Source: Solirubrobacter sp963736505 (GTDB lineage Bacteria; Actinomycetota; Thermoleophilia; Solirubrobacterales; Solirubrobacteraceae). From it: a DNA stretch of 64,000 nucleotides. Made by a program: the position numbers and the translations under genes. Shown here piece by piece: positions 25,872 to 34,575 of this stretch. Below the pieces are notes generated by a model. That model saw only the letters and a list, made by a program, of their open reading frames with translations. It was not told where the DNA came from and searched no databases. The DNA is taken from the NCBI GenBank assembly GCA_963736505.1, contig CAVTOZ010000001.1, positions 558,001 through 622,000 on the forward strand. The letters are read 5' to 3'. Numbering within the stretch: position 1 is the first letter of the stretch; each line of letters opens with the position of its first letter.

Positions 25872-28800
25872 TCACGCCGCTTCCTCACGCGCCTTGCCGG
25901 CCGCGATCTGCGCGCGGATCTGCTCCGCGCGCGCGTCGTCCAGCGCCGCCGCCGCCTCTTCCAGCCGGTCCCACTGCGACATCTCGGCCAGCCGCGCCTG
26001 ATTGGCGCGCGACTCCTCCTCGCCGCCGCGCACGAGCACCTCGCGCATCGAGTCGACGTCGCCCTTGGCGGCCGCCGCGCGGTGGAAGCGCAGTCCCCGC
26101 TCGGGGTCCGACGGGTCGAGCCTGAGCGCGATGCGCCAAAGCGTGAAGGCGGACGCCTCGGCAAGCAGCTTCTCGTCGTACGCGGTCCAGCCGCCGTGGA
26201 CCAGCGCGTCGATCGCCCCGAGGTCGCCGGCCCCCGCCGCGGCGCCAAGCAGCTCCGGGCCCAGCTCGTGCTGGGAGAGCGCCTGGCCGGCGCGCCGGAC
26301 GGCGACCCACTCGCCCGTCGCCGTCAGCCGCTCGGCGAGCTCTCGCGACGGCTCCATGATCAGCAGGCTCGCCAGCGCCTCCGTGTTCCCCGCGTCGGCG
26401 GCCGCCTGCAGCAGCGGCAGGCCGTCCGCCGGCGGCAGCGCCTCGCCCGCGCGGGCGATCGCGGCCCAGTCCCCGGTGGCGAGCAGCCGGTCGACCCACT
26501 CCTGCGAGTCCCCGCGCATCGCCATCCGCGCCATCGCCCACGCGTCGCCGCCGGCCGCCGCCTGCTCGAGAAGCTTCCCTGCGCGCCCCTGGTCGAACGG
26601 CTCGACGAACTCGGCCACCGCACTGATGCTCTGCGGGGTCTCCAGCGTGCGCACCACGTCGGGCGCGAGACCGGTCGGAGCGGCGTCGACCCACAGGATC
26701 GAGCGCGTCGACGGGGCGATCTGCGGCGAGTTGACGAGCGTCACCGCGCGCCCGGCCTCGATCAGCCGCTGCCGCACGGAACGGTCGTCGTCGACGATCG
26801 GCGGCGGCAGCCACTCGGTCCCGTCGAGCAGCACGGCCGGCCGGTCCGAGCGCGGCGCGAGCTCGGCGAGCGCGGACCGCAGCGTCTCCGGATGGTTCCC
26901 CGCCGCCGGCGGCGCGCCGAGCAGCGGCTCGGGCCCGGCGAGCCAGGCCGCGAGCGCTTCCGCGAGCGAGTCGAAGCGCGTCTCCTGCGTCCCGGTCGCG
27001 AGCCAGGCCGGCGCGGGCGGCGACGGCGTGAACACGTCGCGCTGGCCGAGCCAGATGCGCGCGAACACGAGCTCCTCGGCGGTCCGCTCGCCCCAGCGCT
27101 CGGCGACGTCGGCCGGCGACTTGAGCCCTTCGTCCAGCGAGACGCTCGTCACCAGCACCGGGCGCCCGGCCTGGGCGAGCGCGTCGCGCCACATGCGCAG
27201 CAGCGCCGGATGGCGGATGGCCGGATCCGGCTCCACGATCACGACGGCCGCGGCCTTCCCCTCGGGCAGCCCCGCCAGCAGCCGCAGCGGCACCTCGGCA
27301 CCGGCGCGGTAGACGAGCAGCACGCGCGGCGGGCCGTCTTCGCCGCGGGTGGCGACCACGACGCCCGAGCCGTCGCTTACGAGGCTCCAGCCGGTCGCCG
27401 CGAGCCGCCCCAGGTGCGCCACCTCGGCGTCCGCCAGCAGCGCCGCGAGCCCGTTCTGCACGGCCGCCGAGCGCGCCTGCGCGTCCTCGATCGTCAGCGG
27501 CCGGCTGGCTCGCAGGATCTCCTCGATCGTCTCCGTCTGCTCGGCGATCCGCGCCTTCACGGCGTCCGCGTCCACGATGCCGGTCAACGGGCCGGCGCCG
27601 AACTGCTCGCACACGCGCCGCGCGATCTCGACCTGGTCCTTGAGCGCCTGCTCGTGCGTCTCCAGCCGCGGCGCCGGGGTGAACGCGACGGCGGCGTTCG
27701 GCCGCCACGAGAAGTCGTCGCTGCGCCGCTCGATCGCGCCGCCGCGCGCGAGGTCGCCGAGCAGCGAGTCGACCGCCTCGACGACGCGCGCGTGCTCGGT
27801 GACCTTGAGCTCGGCGGCCGTCGGGTAGATGCCGGCGAGCGGCTGCGGCTCCTCGCCGCCGAGGTTCCAGAACACGCCCGAGAGGCAGTTGCGCAGCACC
27901 TCGTTCTCGTAGTCGCGGCCGCCGCCGAAGCGGTACAGCTGCGCCTTCTGCTCGAGCAGGAACTGCAGCGCGGCGACCGCCTGCTCCTGCGGCGGCAGCG
28001 AGTCGGCGTCGAACGCCAGGCGCGAGCCAGAGTCGTCGACGCGCACGTAGCGGCGCATCTCGTTCTTGAGGTCGAACAGATGGTTCTGCGACCAGAACAG
28101 CAGCACGCGCAGGAAGCGCTCGATCTCCGTCATCTCGCTCAGCGCGAGCGAGCGCACCTGCCGCGTCGAGGCGATCTGCTCCACGGCCGGCTGCGCCTCC
28201 TCCCCCAGCACCGCGCGGAAGTACGCGAGGCACTCGTCCAGCGACGGGCGGCTGACGAACACGCGGTGCGTGAAGAACGTGTGCTCGACGGCGTAGGACC
28301 GGTCGCGCCGGGCGGTCCTGATGTTCTCGCCGATGATGTCGTAGTACTCCTTGTCGGTGAGGAAGAAGAACAGCGCCGGCGCCTGCGTGAAGAGGTTCTT
28401 GAAGTAGCGGATGACGGCGTCGAGCTGCTGCCCGTCGGCGTCCTCGACCTTGTCGAGCTCCTCGAGCACGAACAGCGTGCGCCAGTGGTGCTCGTCGAGC
28501 GCCGCGAGGATGTCCTTGAGGTCGCTCTCGACCTGGTGCAGCGAGTTGTCGAACACGAGCTCGGTGCTGGTCGCGCTCGAGTCGCTCGTGCTCGTCGACG
28601 TCATCCGCGAGGCTGTGAAGCTGACGCCGATGACGCCCGCGAGCGCGATGCAGACGCCCGGCACGGCGCCGAGCAGCGTGCCGCCGATCACGCCGGCCAG
28701 GCCGATCCCGGCGACGGCGCCGACGAGCTTGAGCGCGTTCGCGACCGTGACCGTGCGCTTGGTCTCGGTCTTCACGCTGCGCGCCATCTCGGCCCGCTGC

Positions 28801-29279
28801 TGCGCGGTCTCGGAGTACTGCGACGCCTCGGCCTTGTCGTACGCGCGCAGGACCTTGCGCGCGACGGGATCGCCTTCCGGCAGGCCGTTGCGCAGCGCGC
28901 GCAGCAGCGCCGTCAGCAGCCGCCGCGCGTCGATCCCCAGCTTCGGCATCTGCTGCTCGCCGGCCGACTCCAGCGACGCCGACACCTCCGACACGTTGAG
29001 CACGAGCGGGAGCAGCCGCCGGCCCTGCTGCTCGAGCTTCGGCTTCGCGCGCCGCGCCGCCTCGATCACCAGCGACGTCTTGCCGGCGCCGCGGTAGCCG
29101 CTCACGAGGTAAGTGCCGCGCCGGTCCGGCCGGCTGATCGCGTTCACGAGCGGGCCGAGCAGGTCCTCGCGGCCGACGAACACGGGCGCCTCGCCGGTGC
29201 CGGCCAGCACGTCGTACGTGAGCGCGGCGTCCCAGCCGGGCACGAGGTCGACCGTGGTGCTGCCGCCTGGGTCGCTCAC
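25872..29279 (-). CDS. Large KAP-like membrane P-loop NTPase with C-terminal repeats
   Basis: A 1135-residue protein. Walker A is GYRGAGKT (61-68) and Walker B is TLFVLEELDK (268-277). Between them lies a hydrophobic double-helix insertion (about 183-224), the hallmark of KAP NTPases, in which membrane helices are inserted into the P-loop domain. After the ATPase comes a long helical region (300-560), a mixed region (560-870) and C-terminal Sel1/TPR-like repeats, each with an Ala/Gly motif such as AAADAGNTEALASLL and AAAGAGDLGAIDALV (880-1080). GTG start with TAGTAT 6 nt upstream (leaderless). KAP and STAND-like NTPases often sense phage or stress; no partner effector is nearby, so this role is only inferred. 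Confidence 0.75.
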   Translation of the reverse strand: MSDPGGSTTVDLVPGWDAALTYDVLAGTGEAPVFVGREDLLGPLVNAISRPDRRGTYLVSGYRGAGKTSLVIEAARRAKPKLEQQGRRLLPLVLNVSEVSASLESAGEQQMPKLGIDARRLLTALLRALRNGLPEGDPVARKVLRAYDKAEASQYSETAQQRAEMARSVKTETKRTVTVANALKLVGAVAGIGLAGVIGGTLLGAVPGVCIALAGVIGVSFTASRMTSTSTSDSSATSTELVFDNSLHQVESDLKDILAALDEHHWRTLFVLEELDKVEDADGQQLDAVIRYFKNLFTQAPALFFFLTDKEYYDIIGENIRTARRDRSYAVEHTFFTHRVFVSRPSLDECLAYFRAVLGEEAQPAVEQIASTRQVRSLALSEMTEIERFLRVLLFWSQNHLFDLKNEMRRYVRVDDSGSRLAFDADSLPPQEQAVAALQFLLEQKAQLYRFGGGRDYENEVLRNCLSGVFWNLGGEEPQPLAGIYPTAAELKVTEHARVVEAVDSLLGDLARGGAIERRSDDFSWRPNAAVAFTPAPRLETHEQALKDQVEIARRVCEQFGAGPLTGIVDADAVKARIAEQTETIEEILRASRPLTIEDAQARSAAVQNGLAALLADAEVAHLGRLAATGWSLVSDGSGVVVATRGEDGPPRVLLVYRAGAEVPLRLLAGLPEGKAAAVVIVEPDPAIRHPALLRMWRDALAQAGRPVLVTSVSLDEGLKSPADVAERWGERTAEELVFARIWLGQRDVFTPSPPAPAWLATGTQETRFDSLAEALAAWLAGPEPLLGAPPAAGNHPETLRSALAELAPRSDRPAVLLDGTEWLPPPIVDDDRSVRQRLIEAGRAVTLVNSPQIAPSTRSILWVDAAPTGLAPDVVRTLETPQSISAVAEFVEPFDQGRAGKLLEQAAAGGDAWAMARMAMRGDSQEWVDRLLATGDWAAIARAGEALPPADGLPLLQAAADAGNTEALASLLIMEPSRELAERLTATGEWVAVRRAGQALSQHELGPELLGAAAGAGDLGAIDALVHGGWTAYDEKLLAEASAFTLWRIALRLDPSDPERGLRFHRAAAAKGDVDSMREVLVRGGEEESRANQARLAEMSQWDRLEEAAAALDDARAEQIRAQIAAGKAREEAA

Positions 29280-29285
29280 CGGCCG

Positions 29286-29295
29286 ATACTACGCT
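29286..29295. promoter_or_regulatory. Overlapping bidirectional leaderless promoter
   Basis: TAGTAT (minus, 29291-29286) ends 6 nt before the NTPase GTG. TACGCT (plus, 29290-29295) ends 7 nt before the DoxX-like ATG. The two -10 boxes share two base pairs, so polymerase can hardly occupy both at once. Confidence 0.6.
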
Positions 29296-29302
29296 CTCTC
29301 AG

Positions 29303-29659
29303 ATGCCTCGCGCCCGCGCCGCACTCGGCGCCACATTCCTCGCGACGGGCGCGCTGCACTTCCTGCGCCCGCGCGTCTACGAAGCGATCATGCCCCGCCA
29401 CATGCCCGCGCACCGCGAGCTCGTGTACGCCAGCGGCGTCGCCGAGATGGCCGGCGGCGCCGCCGTGCTGTCGGGCCGCACCGCCCGTCCCGCCGGCTGG
29501 TTCCTGATCGCCACGCTGCTGGCGATCTTCCCGGCCAACGTCGAGATGGCCGTCCACGCGGAGCGCTTCCGGCGCATCCCGCGGCCGCTGCTGTGGGCGC
29601 GGCTGCCGCTGCAGGCGGGCATCATCGCGTGCGTCTGGCGCGTCGCGATCCGGCGATGA
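29303..29659 (+). CDS. DoxX-like four-helix membrane protein
   Basis: A 118-residue membrane protein with four hydrophobic segments and the ATGALHFLRP and IMPRHMPAH motifs typical of small DoxX/DUF4267-like proteins. Their function is poorly defined; some take part in redox or stress responses. It overlaps the following phosphotransferase gene by 4 bp (ATGA), and its promoter is shared with the divergent NTPase. Confidence 0.75.
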   Translation: MPRARAALGATFLATGALHFLRPRVYEAIMPRHMPAHRELVYASGVAEMAGGAAVLSGRTARPAGWFLIATLLAIFPANVEMAVHAERFRRIPRPLLWARLPLQAGIIACVWRVAIRR

Positions 29660-30504
29660 GCGCGGTCGAGGCCGCCGTCGCGGTCGCACGCGCGCACGGG
29701 CTGCGCGTCGACGCCCCGGTCGTCCTGCGCGACCGCCTCAACGTGCTCGTGCACCTGCGCCCGGCGCCGGTCGTCGCGCGCGTGGCGGGGACGATCGCCT
29801 CGGTCCGGCCGGGCGACGAGTGGCTCCAGCGCGAGCTCGCGGTCGCCGGCGGGCTCGCCGCCGCCGGCGCGCCCGTCGTCGCGCCGAGCGCCGAGCTGCC
29901 GCCCGGCCCGCATCACCACGAGGGCCGCGTCCTCAGCTTCTGGGCCTACGTGCCGCCGCGCGACGAGCCGGCCGACCCGGTCGCCGCCGGCGCCGCCCTG
30001 CGCGAGGTGCACGAGGCGGCGCTCGCGCTGCGGATCGCGCTGCCGGTGCTCGGCCACCTGACCGATGCCGAGGCGCTGCTCGCCCGGCTCGCGGCCGAGG
30101 AGACGTTCGACGAGGCGACGGCGTGGGCCCTGCACGACCGGATCGAGGAGCTGCGCGGCCCGATGGTGGAGCTGCGCACGCCGGTCCAGGCGCTGCACGG
30201 CGACGCGCACCTCGGCAACGTGCTCAACGGCCCGGACGGGCCGCTGTGGAACGACTGGGAGGACACCTGCGTCGGCCCGGTGCACTGGGACGCCGCCTGC
30301 CTGCTCGCCCCGAGCCGCGTCACGGGCGCCGGCCGCGAGGAGGCCGAGGCCGCGCTGCACGCCGCCGGGATCGAGATCGACCCGGGCGAGCTCGCCCTCT
30401 GGATCGAGGCCCGCATCCTGCAGGGCGCGATCTGGGGCGCCTACACCGCGCGCGAGCACGGGCGCGACCACAGCGCCTGGATCGACCGCGCGCTCGGCCG
30501 CTGA
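29656..30504 (+). CDS. Aminoglycoside/choline phosphotransferase family protein
   Basis: A 282-residue APH-fold kinase-like protein. The catalytic loop is LHGDAHLGNVL (about 180-190) and the metal-binding motif is WNDWEDTCVGP (DWE in place of the usual DFE). The N-lobe is short and glycine-loop poor. Members phosphorylate antibiotics, choline, sugars or amino-alcohols; the substrate cannot be deduced. Coupled to the DoxX-like gene by ATGA, so the two are co-translated. Nothing shows it is a resistance gene. Confidence 0.82.
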   Translation: MSAVEAAVAVARAHGLRVDAPVVLRDRLNVLVHLRPAPVVARVAGTIASVRPGDEWLQRELAVAGGLAAAGAPVVAPSAELPPGPHHHEGRVLSFWAYVPPRDEPADPVAAGAALREVHEAALALRIALPVLGHLTDAEALLARLAAEETFDEATAWALHDRIEELRGPMVELRTPVQALHGDAHLGNVLNGPDGPLWNDWEDTCVGPVHWDAACLLAPSRVTGAGREEAEAALHAAGIEIDPGELALWIEARILQGAIWGAYTAREHGRDHSAWIDRALGR

Positions 30505-30567
30505 GTCGGCACGGCGCCGCAGCGAGGGGTATCGCTGCGACGCCGCATGTGTCGCCGGTTAATGAAC

Positions 30568-32034
30568 TTAGGCAGAGACGGGCACGGCCTCCACATCGCC
30601 CGCCTGGGCGACGCGGGCGTGCTCGCGGCTGACGCGGCCCGAGATCGCGAAGATCGCGAGCAGGGCGCCGGCCAGCGCGAACACGGAGCCGACCGTCATC
30701 GCGGTGCCGAAGCCGTCGGTCAGCGCCTGCGCGCGAGCCACGCCGTCACTGAGGAGGTGATCGGTGCGCGAGTTGGCGACCGCCGCCAGGATCGCGAGCC
30801 CGAGCGCGCCGCCGACCTGCTGCGACGTGTTGATCAGGCCCGACGCCAGACCCGCCTCGTGCCCGTCGACGCCGGCCACCGCGGCCATCGTCATCGACAC
30901 GAACGCGAAGCCGAGGCCGAACGCGGACAGCAGCGACGGGAACAGGATGTCGCCGACGTAGGAGCCGTCGACCGAGATCTGCGCCATCCACAGCAGCCCG
31001 GCGGCGGTCAGCACCAGCCCGAGGATCAGCACCGGCTTGAAGCCGAAGCGGGTCATCAGGCCCGAGGCCAGACCGGCCGAGACGATGATCCCGCCCGCCA
31101 GCGGCAGGTAGGAGATGCCGGACTTCAGCGCGTCCCAGCCGAGCACCTGCTGCATGTACAGCGAGACGAAGAAGAACATCGAGAACAGCGACATCGCCAG
31201 CAGCAGCCCGATCACGTTGACCGCCCGGATCGTGCGGATGCGGAAGATGCCGGGGAACGGCACCAGCGGCGAGCGCGCGCCGCGCTCGATCAGCACGAAG
31301 GCGCCGATCAGCAGCACGCCGACGCCGATCGAGATCAGCGTCTGCGCCGAGCCCCAGCCCGCATGGTTGGCGTTGACGAGGCTGTAGACGAGCAGCGACA
31401 GGCCGGCGGTGACCGACACGGCGCCGGCGACATCGAAGTGGCGCGGGCCCTCGTTGCTGCTCTCGGGCAGCAGGCGCGGGGCGGCGAACGCCGCCGCGAG
31501 GCCGATCGGCACGTTGACGAACAGCACCCACTCCCAGCCGGCCCACTGGGTCAGCATGCCGCCGAGCAGCACGCCGGCGGCGCCGCCGGAGCCGGCGACC
31601 GCGCCCCACACGCCCATCGCCTTGTTGCGCTCCGCGCCCTCCTTGAAGAGCACGGTCACGAGCGAGAGCGCGGCGGGCGAGAGCAGCGCGGCGCCGAGGC
31701 CCTGCACGGCGCGCGCGGCGATCAGCCACACGTCGCTCTGTGCGAGCCCGCCGGCCAGCGAGGCGGCGGCGAAGAGGATCAGGCCGGCGATGAACAGCCG
31801 CCGGCGGCCGAGCAGGTCGGCGAGGCGCCCGCCGAGCAGCAGGAAGCCGCCGAAGGTGAGCGTGTAGGCGTTGATGACCCAGGACAGGTTGTCCTGGGAG
31901 AAGTCGAGCGCGCGGCCGATCGACGGCAGCGCGACGTTGACGATCGAGGCGTCGAGCACGACGACGAACTGCGCCAGGGCCAGAAGCCCGAGCGCTAGCC
32001 AGCGCCGGTCAGTCGAGGTTGGTGCGGTTGTCAT
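30568..32034 (-). CDS. MFS drug exporter, DHA2 (14-TM) family
   Basis: A 488-residue transporter with 14 predicted helices. Motif A-like GGRLADLLGRRRLFIAG (about 70-86) and antiporter motif C region (GGAAGVLLGG, about 150), with LDASIVNVALPSIG in helix 1 typical of EmrB/QacA-type proton-driven exporters. The start ATG is preceded by AGGAG. It is divergent from a TetR gene, with two identical-pattern operators between them, so its expression is probably TetR-controlled. A 52%-looking relative lies at 41436 (visual estimate only). Confidence 0.92.
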   Translation of the reverse strand: MTTAPTSTDRRWLALGLLALAQFVVVLDASIVNVALPSIGRALDFSQDNLSWVINAYTLTFGGFLLLGGRLADLLGRRRLFIAGLILFAAASLAGGLAQSDVWLIAARAVQGLGAALLSPAALSLVTVLFKEGAERNKAMGVWGAVAGSGGAAGVLLGGMLTQWAGWEWVLFVNVPIGLAAAFAAPRLLPESSNEGPRHFDVAGAVSVTAGLSLLVYSLVNANHAGWGSAQTLISIGVGVLLIGAFVLIERGARSPLVPFPGIFRIRTIRAVNVIGLLLAMSLFSMFFFVSLYMQQVLGWDALKSGISYLPLAGGIIVSAGLASGLMTRFGFKPVLILGLVLTAAGLLWMAQISVDGSYVGDILFPSLLSAFGLGFAFVSMTMAAVAGVDGHEAGLASGLINTSQQVGGALGLAILAAVANSRTDHLLSDGVARAQALTDGFGTAMTVGSVFALAGALLAIFAISGRVSREHARVAQAGDVEAVPVSA

Positions 32035-32066
32035 CAGGGCTCCTGGTGCGGTTGACCGTACTAAGT

Positions 32067-32116
32067 GGAAGCGGAGTTCCGGTTTCACAAGGTAACATAC
32101 GGAATTGACGTTCCGG
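32067..32116. promoter_or_regulatory. Twin TetR operators GGAA-N6-TTCCGG
   Basis: GGAA-GCGGAG-TTCCGG (32067-32082) and GGAA-TTGACG-TTCCGG (32101-32116) lie 34 bp apart in the region between the exporter and TetR genes, close to three helical turns. One overlaps the exporter promoter region, the other the TetR promoter region. Confidence 0.65.
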
Positions 32117-32127
32117 ATGTCAAGCCC

Positions 32128-32133
32128 TAATCT
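32128..32133 (+). promoter_or_regulatory. -10 box of the leaderless tetR promoter
   Basis: TAATCT ends 6 nt before the TetR ATG, with no Shine-Dalgarno. The adjacent operator (32101-32116) would cover its -35 region, consistent with autoregulation. Confidence 0.6.
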
Positions 32134-32139
32134 CACGCC

Positions 32140-32739
32140 ATGACCGAGGTCGCCGCCCGCCCCCTGCGCGCCGATGCGCGCCGCAACCGCGAGCGCGTCC
32201 TCACCGCCGCGCGAGCGGTCTTCGCCGAGCAGGGCCGCGAAGCCCAGATGGACGACGTCGCGCGCGCCGCGATGGTCGGGGTCGGGACGGTCTACCGCCA
32301 CTTCCCCACCAAGGAGGCGCTGATCGAGGCGATCGCGGGCGAGGCGTTCGAGCGCCTGCTCGCCGTCGCGATCGAGCAGGCCGCGCGCACGGACGATCCG
32401 TGGGACGCGCTGGTCACGACGCTGTGGTCCGGCGCCGAGATCATGGCCGGCGACCGCGCGGTCAGCGAGCTGATGACCGAGACGAGCGGCCCGATCACCG
32501 TCGACATCGACATGCAGCGCCGGCTGAACGAGACGGTGACGACGCTGCTCGAGCGCGCACGCGACGCCGGCGCGCTGAGGCCGGACGTGATCCTCGACGA
32601 CATCCCGATGCTGATGTGCGGGATCGGCAGCGCGACGATGAAGCCGCACATCGTTCCCGACGCCTGGCGCCGTCACCTGGCGATCGTGATCGACGGGCTG
32701 CGCGCGACGAACGCCTCGGGCGCTTTGCCGACTTCATAG
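32140..32739 (+). CDS. TetR-family regulator of the adjacent exporter
   Basis: A 199-residue TetR regulator. The N-terminal helix-turn-helix is clear (RVLTAARAVFAEQG ... VARAAMVGVGTVYRHFPTKEALIEAI, residues about 20-65). The C-terminal ligand domain resembles the SbtR-like group. Divergent from the DHA2 exporter and flanked by two GGAA-N6-TTCC sites, it is very likely the exporter's repressor, released by an exporter substrate. The next gene starts 11 bp downstream. Confidence 0.9.
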   Translation: MTEVAARPLRADARRNRERVLTAARAVFAEQGREAQMDDVARAAMVGVGTVYRHFPTKEALIEAIAGEAFERLLAVAIEQAARTDDPWDALVTTLWSGAEIMAGDRAVSELMTETSGPITVDIDMQRRLNETVTTLLERARDAGALRPDVILDDIPMLMCGIGSATMKPHIVPDAWRRHLAIVIDGLRATNASGALPTS

Positions 32740-32750
32740 GCTGTGGGGCT

Positions 32751-34575
32751 ATGACCGCCCCGGAAGCCCTCACCGATCCCGAGCTCGAGCAGGTCAGCTG
32801 GGATCTCAGCGATCTGATCGCCGACGCGGGGCCCGACGACCCGCAGGCCGCCGTCGACGCGCTGCTCGACGACGCCCGGCAGCGCGCCGAGGCGTTCGCC
32901 GCCGCGTACGCCGGCAAGGTCGCGCGGCTGGACGGGCCCGGTCTGGTCGGCGCCATGCGCGAGCTCGCCGAGATCGAGGAGATCGCGGCGCGCGCCGGCA
33001 CCTACGCGCACCTGCTCGTTCTCGACCGACACGGCCGATCCCGTCCGCGGCGCGCTGCTGCAGCGCGTCGAGGAGAAGGGCACCACGATCGAGACGCTGC
33101 TGCTGTTCTTCCAGCTCGAGTGGGCGGGGCTCGACGACGCCAAGGCGGAGGCGCTGCTCGCCGCCGACGGCCTGGACTTCGCGCGCCACCACCTCGCCAC
33201 GGCGCGCCGCTACCGCCCGCACCTGCTGAGCGAGCCGGAGGAGAAGATCCTCACCGAGAAGTCGGTCTCCGGCCGCACCGCGTGGGTGCGCCTGTTCGAG
33301 GAGCAGACCGCGGCGATCGAGGTCGAGCTGGCCGACGCGACCGAGCCGGTCGCGCTCGAGGTCGCGCTCGCGCGCCTGTTCTCGCCCGACCGCGAGGTCC
33401 GGCGCGACACCGCCGAGCGCGTGACGAAGGCGCTCAAGCCCGGCCTGCGCACGCGCGGCTTCGCGTTCAACACGCTGCTCGCCGACAAGGCGACCGACGA
33501 CCGGCTGCGCGCGTTCCCGCACTGGCTCGCCTCGCGCAACCTCGCCAACGAGGCGTCCGACGAGTCCGTCCAGGCGCTGATCGACGCCGTCCGCAAGCGC
33601 TTCGAGCTGCCGCGCCGCTGGTACCGCCTGAAGGCGCAGCTGCTCGGCATCGACCGGCTCGCCGACTACGACCGCATGGCCGCGGTCACGCAGGACCAGG
33701 ACAAGGTGCCGTGGAGCGAGGCGCGCGACCTCGTGCACGAGACCTACGCCGACTTCTCCGACGAGCTGGGCGCGATCGTCAAGCGCTTCTTCGACGAGAG
33801 CTGGATCGACGGGCCGGTGCGCCCAGGCAAGCGCGGCGGCGCGTTCTGCTCCTACGGCACGCCCGGCACGCACCCGTACGTGATGCTCAACTACACGTAC
33901 CTGCGGCGCGACGTGCTGACGCTCGCGCACGAGCTGGGGCACGGCGTGCACGCCGCGCTCGGCGGCCGCCAGGGCGTGTTCCACATGGCGACGCCGCTGA
34001 CGCTGGCCGAGACCGCGTCGGTGTTCGGCGAGACGCTCGTGTTCGGCCGCCTGCTCGAGCGCGCGCCGACGCCGGAGTCGCGCCTGGCGCTGCTCGCGGA
34101 GTCGATCGAGGGGTCGATCGCGACGGTCTTCCGCCAGGTCGCGATGAACCGCTTCGAGCACCTCGTCCACACCGCGCGCCACGACGAGGGCGAGCTGTCG
34201 ATCGACCGCATCGGCGAGCTGTGGGCGACCTCGCAGGAGGAGCTGCTCGGCGACGCCGTCGAGGTCACCGAGGGCTACAGGTCGTGGTGGTCCTACGTCC
34301 CCCACTTCATCGCCACGCCGGGCTACGTCTACGCGTACGCCTACGGTCAGCTGCTGGCACTCGCGGTCTACGGGCGCTACGAGGAGGAGGGCGAGGCCTT
34401 CGTGCCCAAGTACCTCGAGCTGCTCGGCGCGGGCGGCTCGCGCAGCCCCGAGGAGCTGGGCGCGATCGTCGGCGTCGACCTCGCCGACCCGGGCTTCTGG
34501 GACCGCGGCCTGGACCTCGTGGAGCGCAAGCTCGACGCCGCCGAGGCCGCGGCGAAGGACGCCGGCCGGATCTAG
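32751..34575 (+). pseudogene. M3-family oligoendopeptidase with a one-base frameshift
   Basis: Two frames together encode a full-length (about 607-residue) M3B peptidase of the PepF type. The first (from ATG 32751) runs to about 33017. An extra G at about 33018 (CTCGTTCTCG in place of CTCTTCTCG) then shifts the frame, and the rest continues in the next frame to 34575. The zinc motif AHELGHGVH with downstream Glu (LAETASVFGE) is intact near 33930-34030. Removing the one base restores continuous homology (HLLFSTDTADPVRGALL). It could be a sequencing error or a recent inactivation. The enzyme would degrade cytoplasmic oligopeptides. Confidence 0.8.

Noticed and set aside
24369..29507. A 1712-codon frame opposite the NTPase
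   Set aside because: Antisense shadow with Arg/Leu/Ala composition; the minus strand holds clear Walker motifs and repeats.
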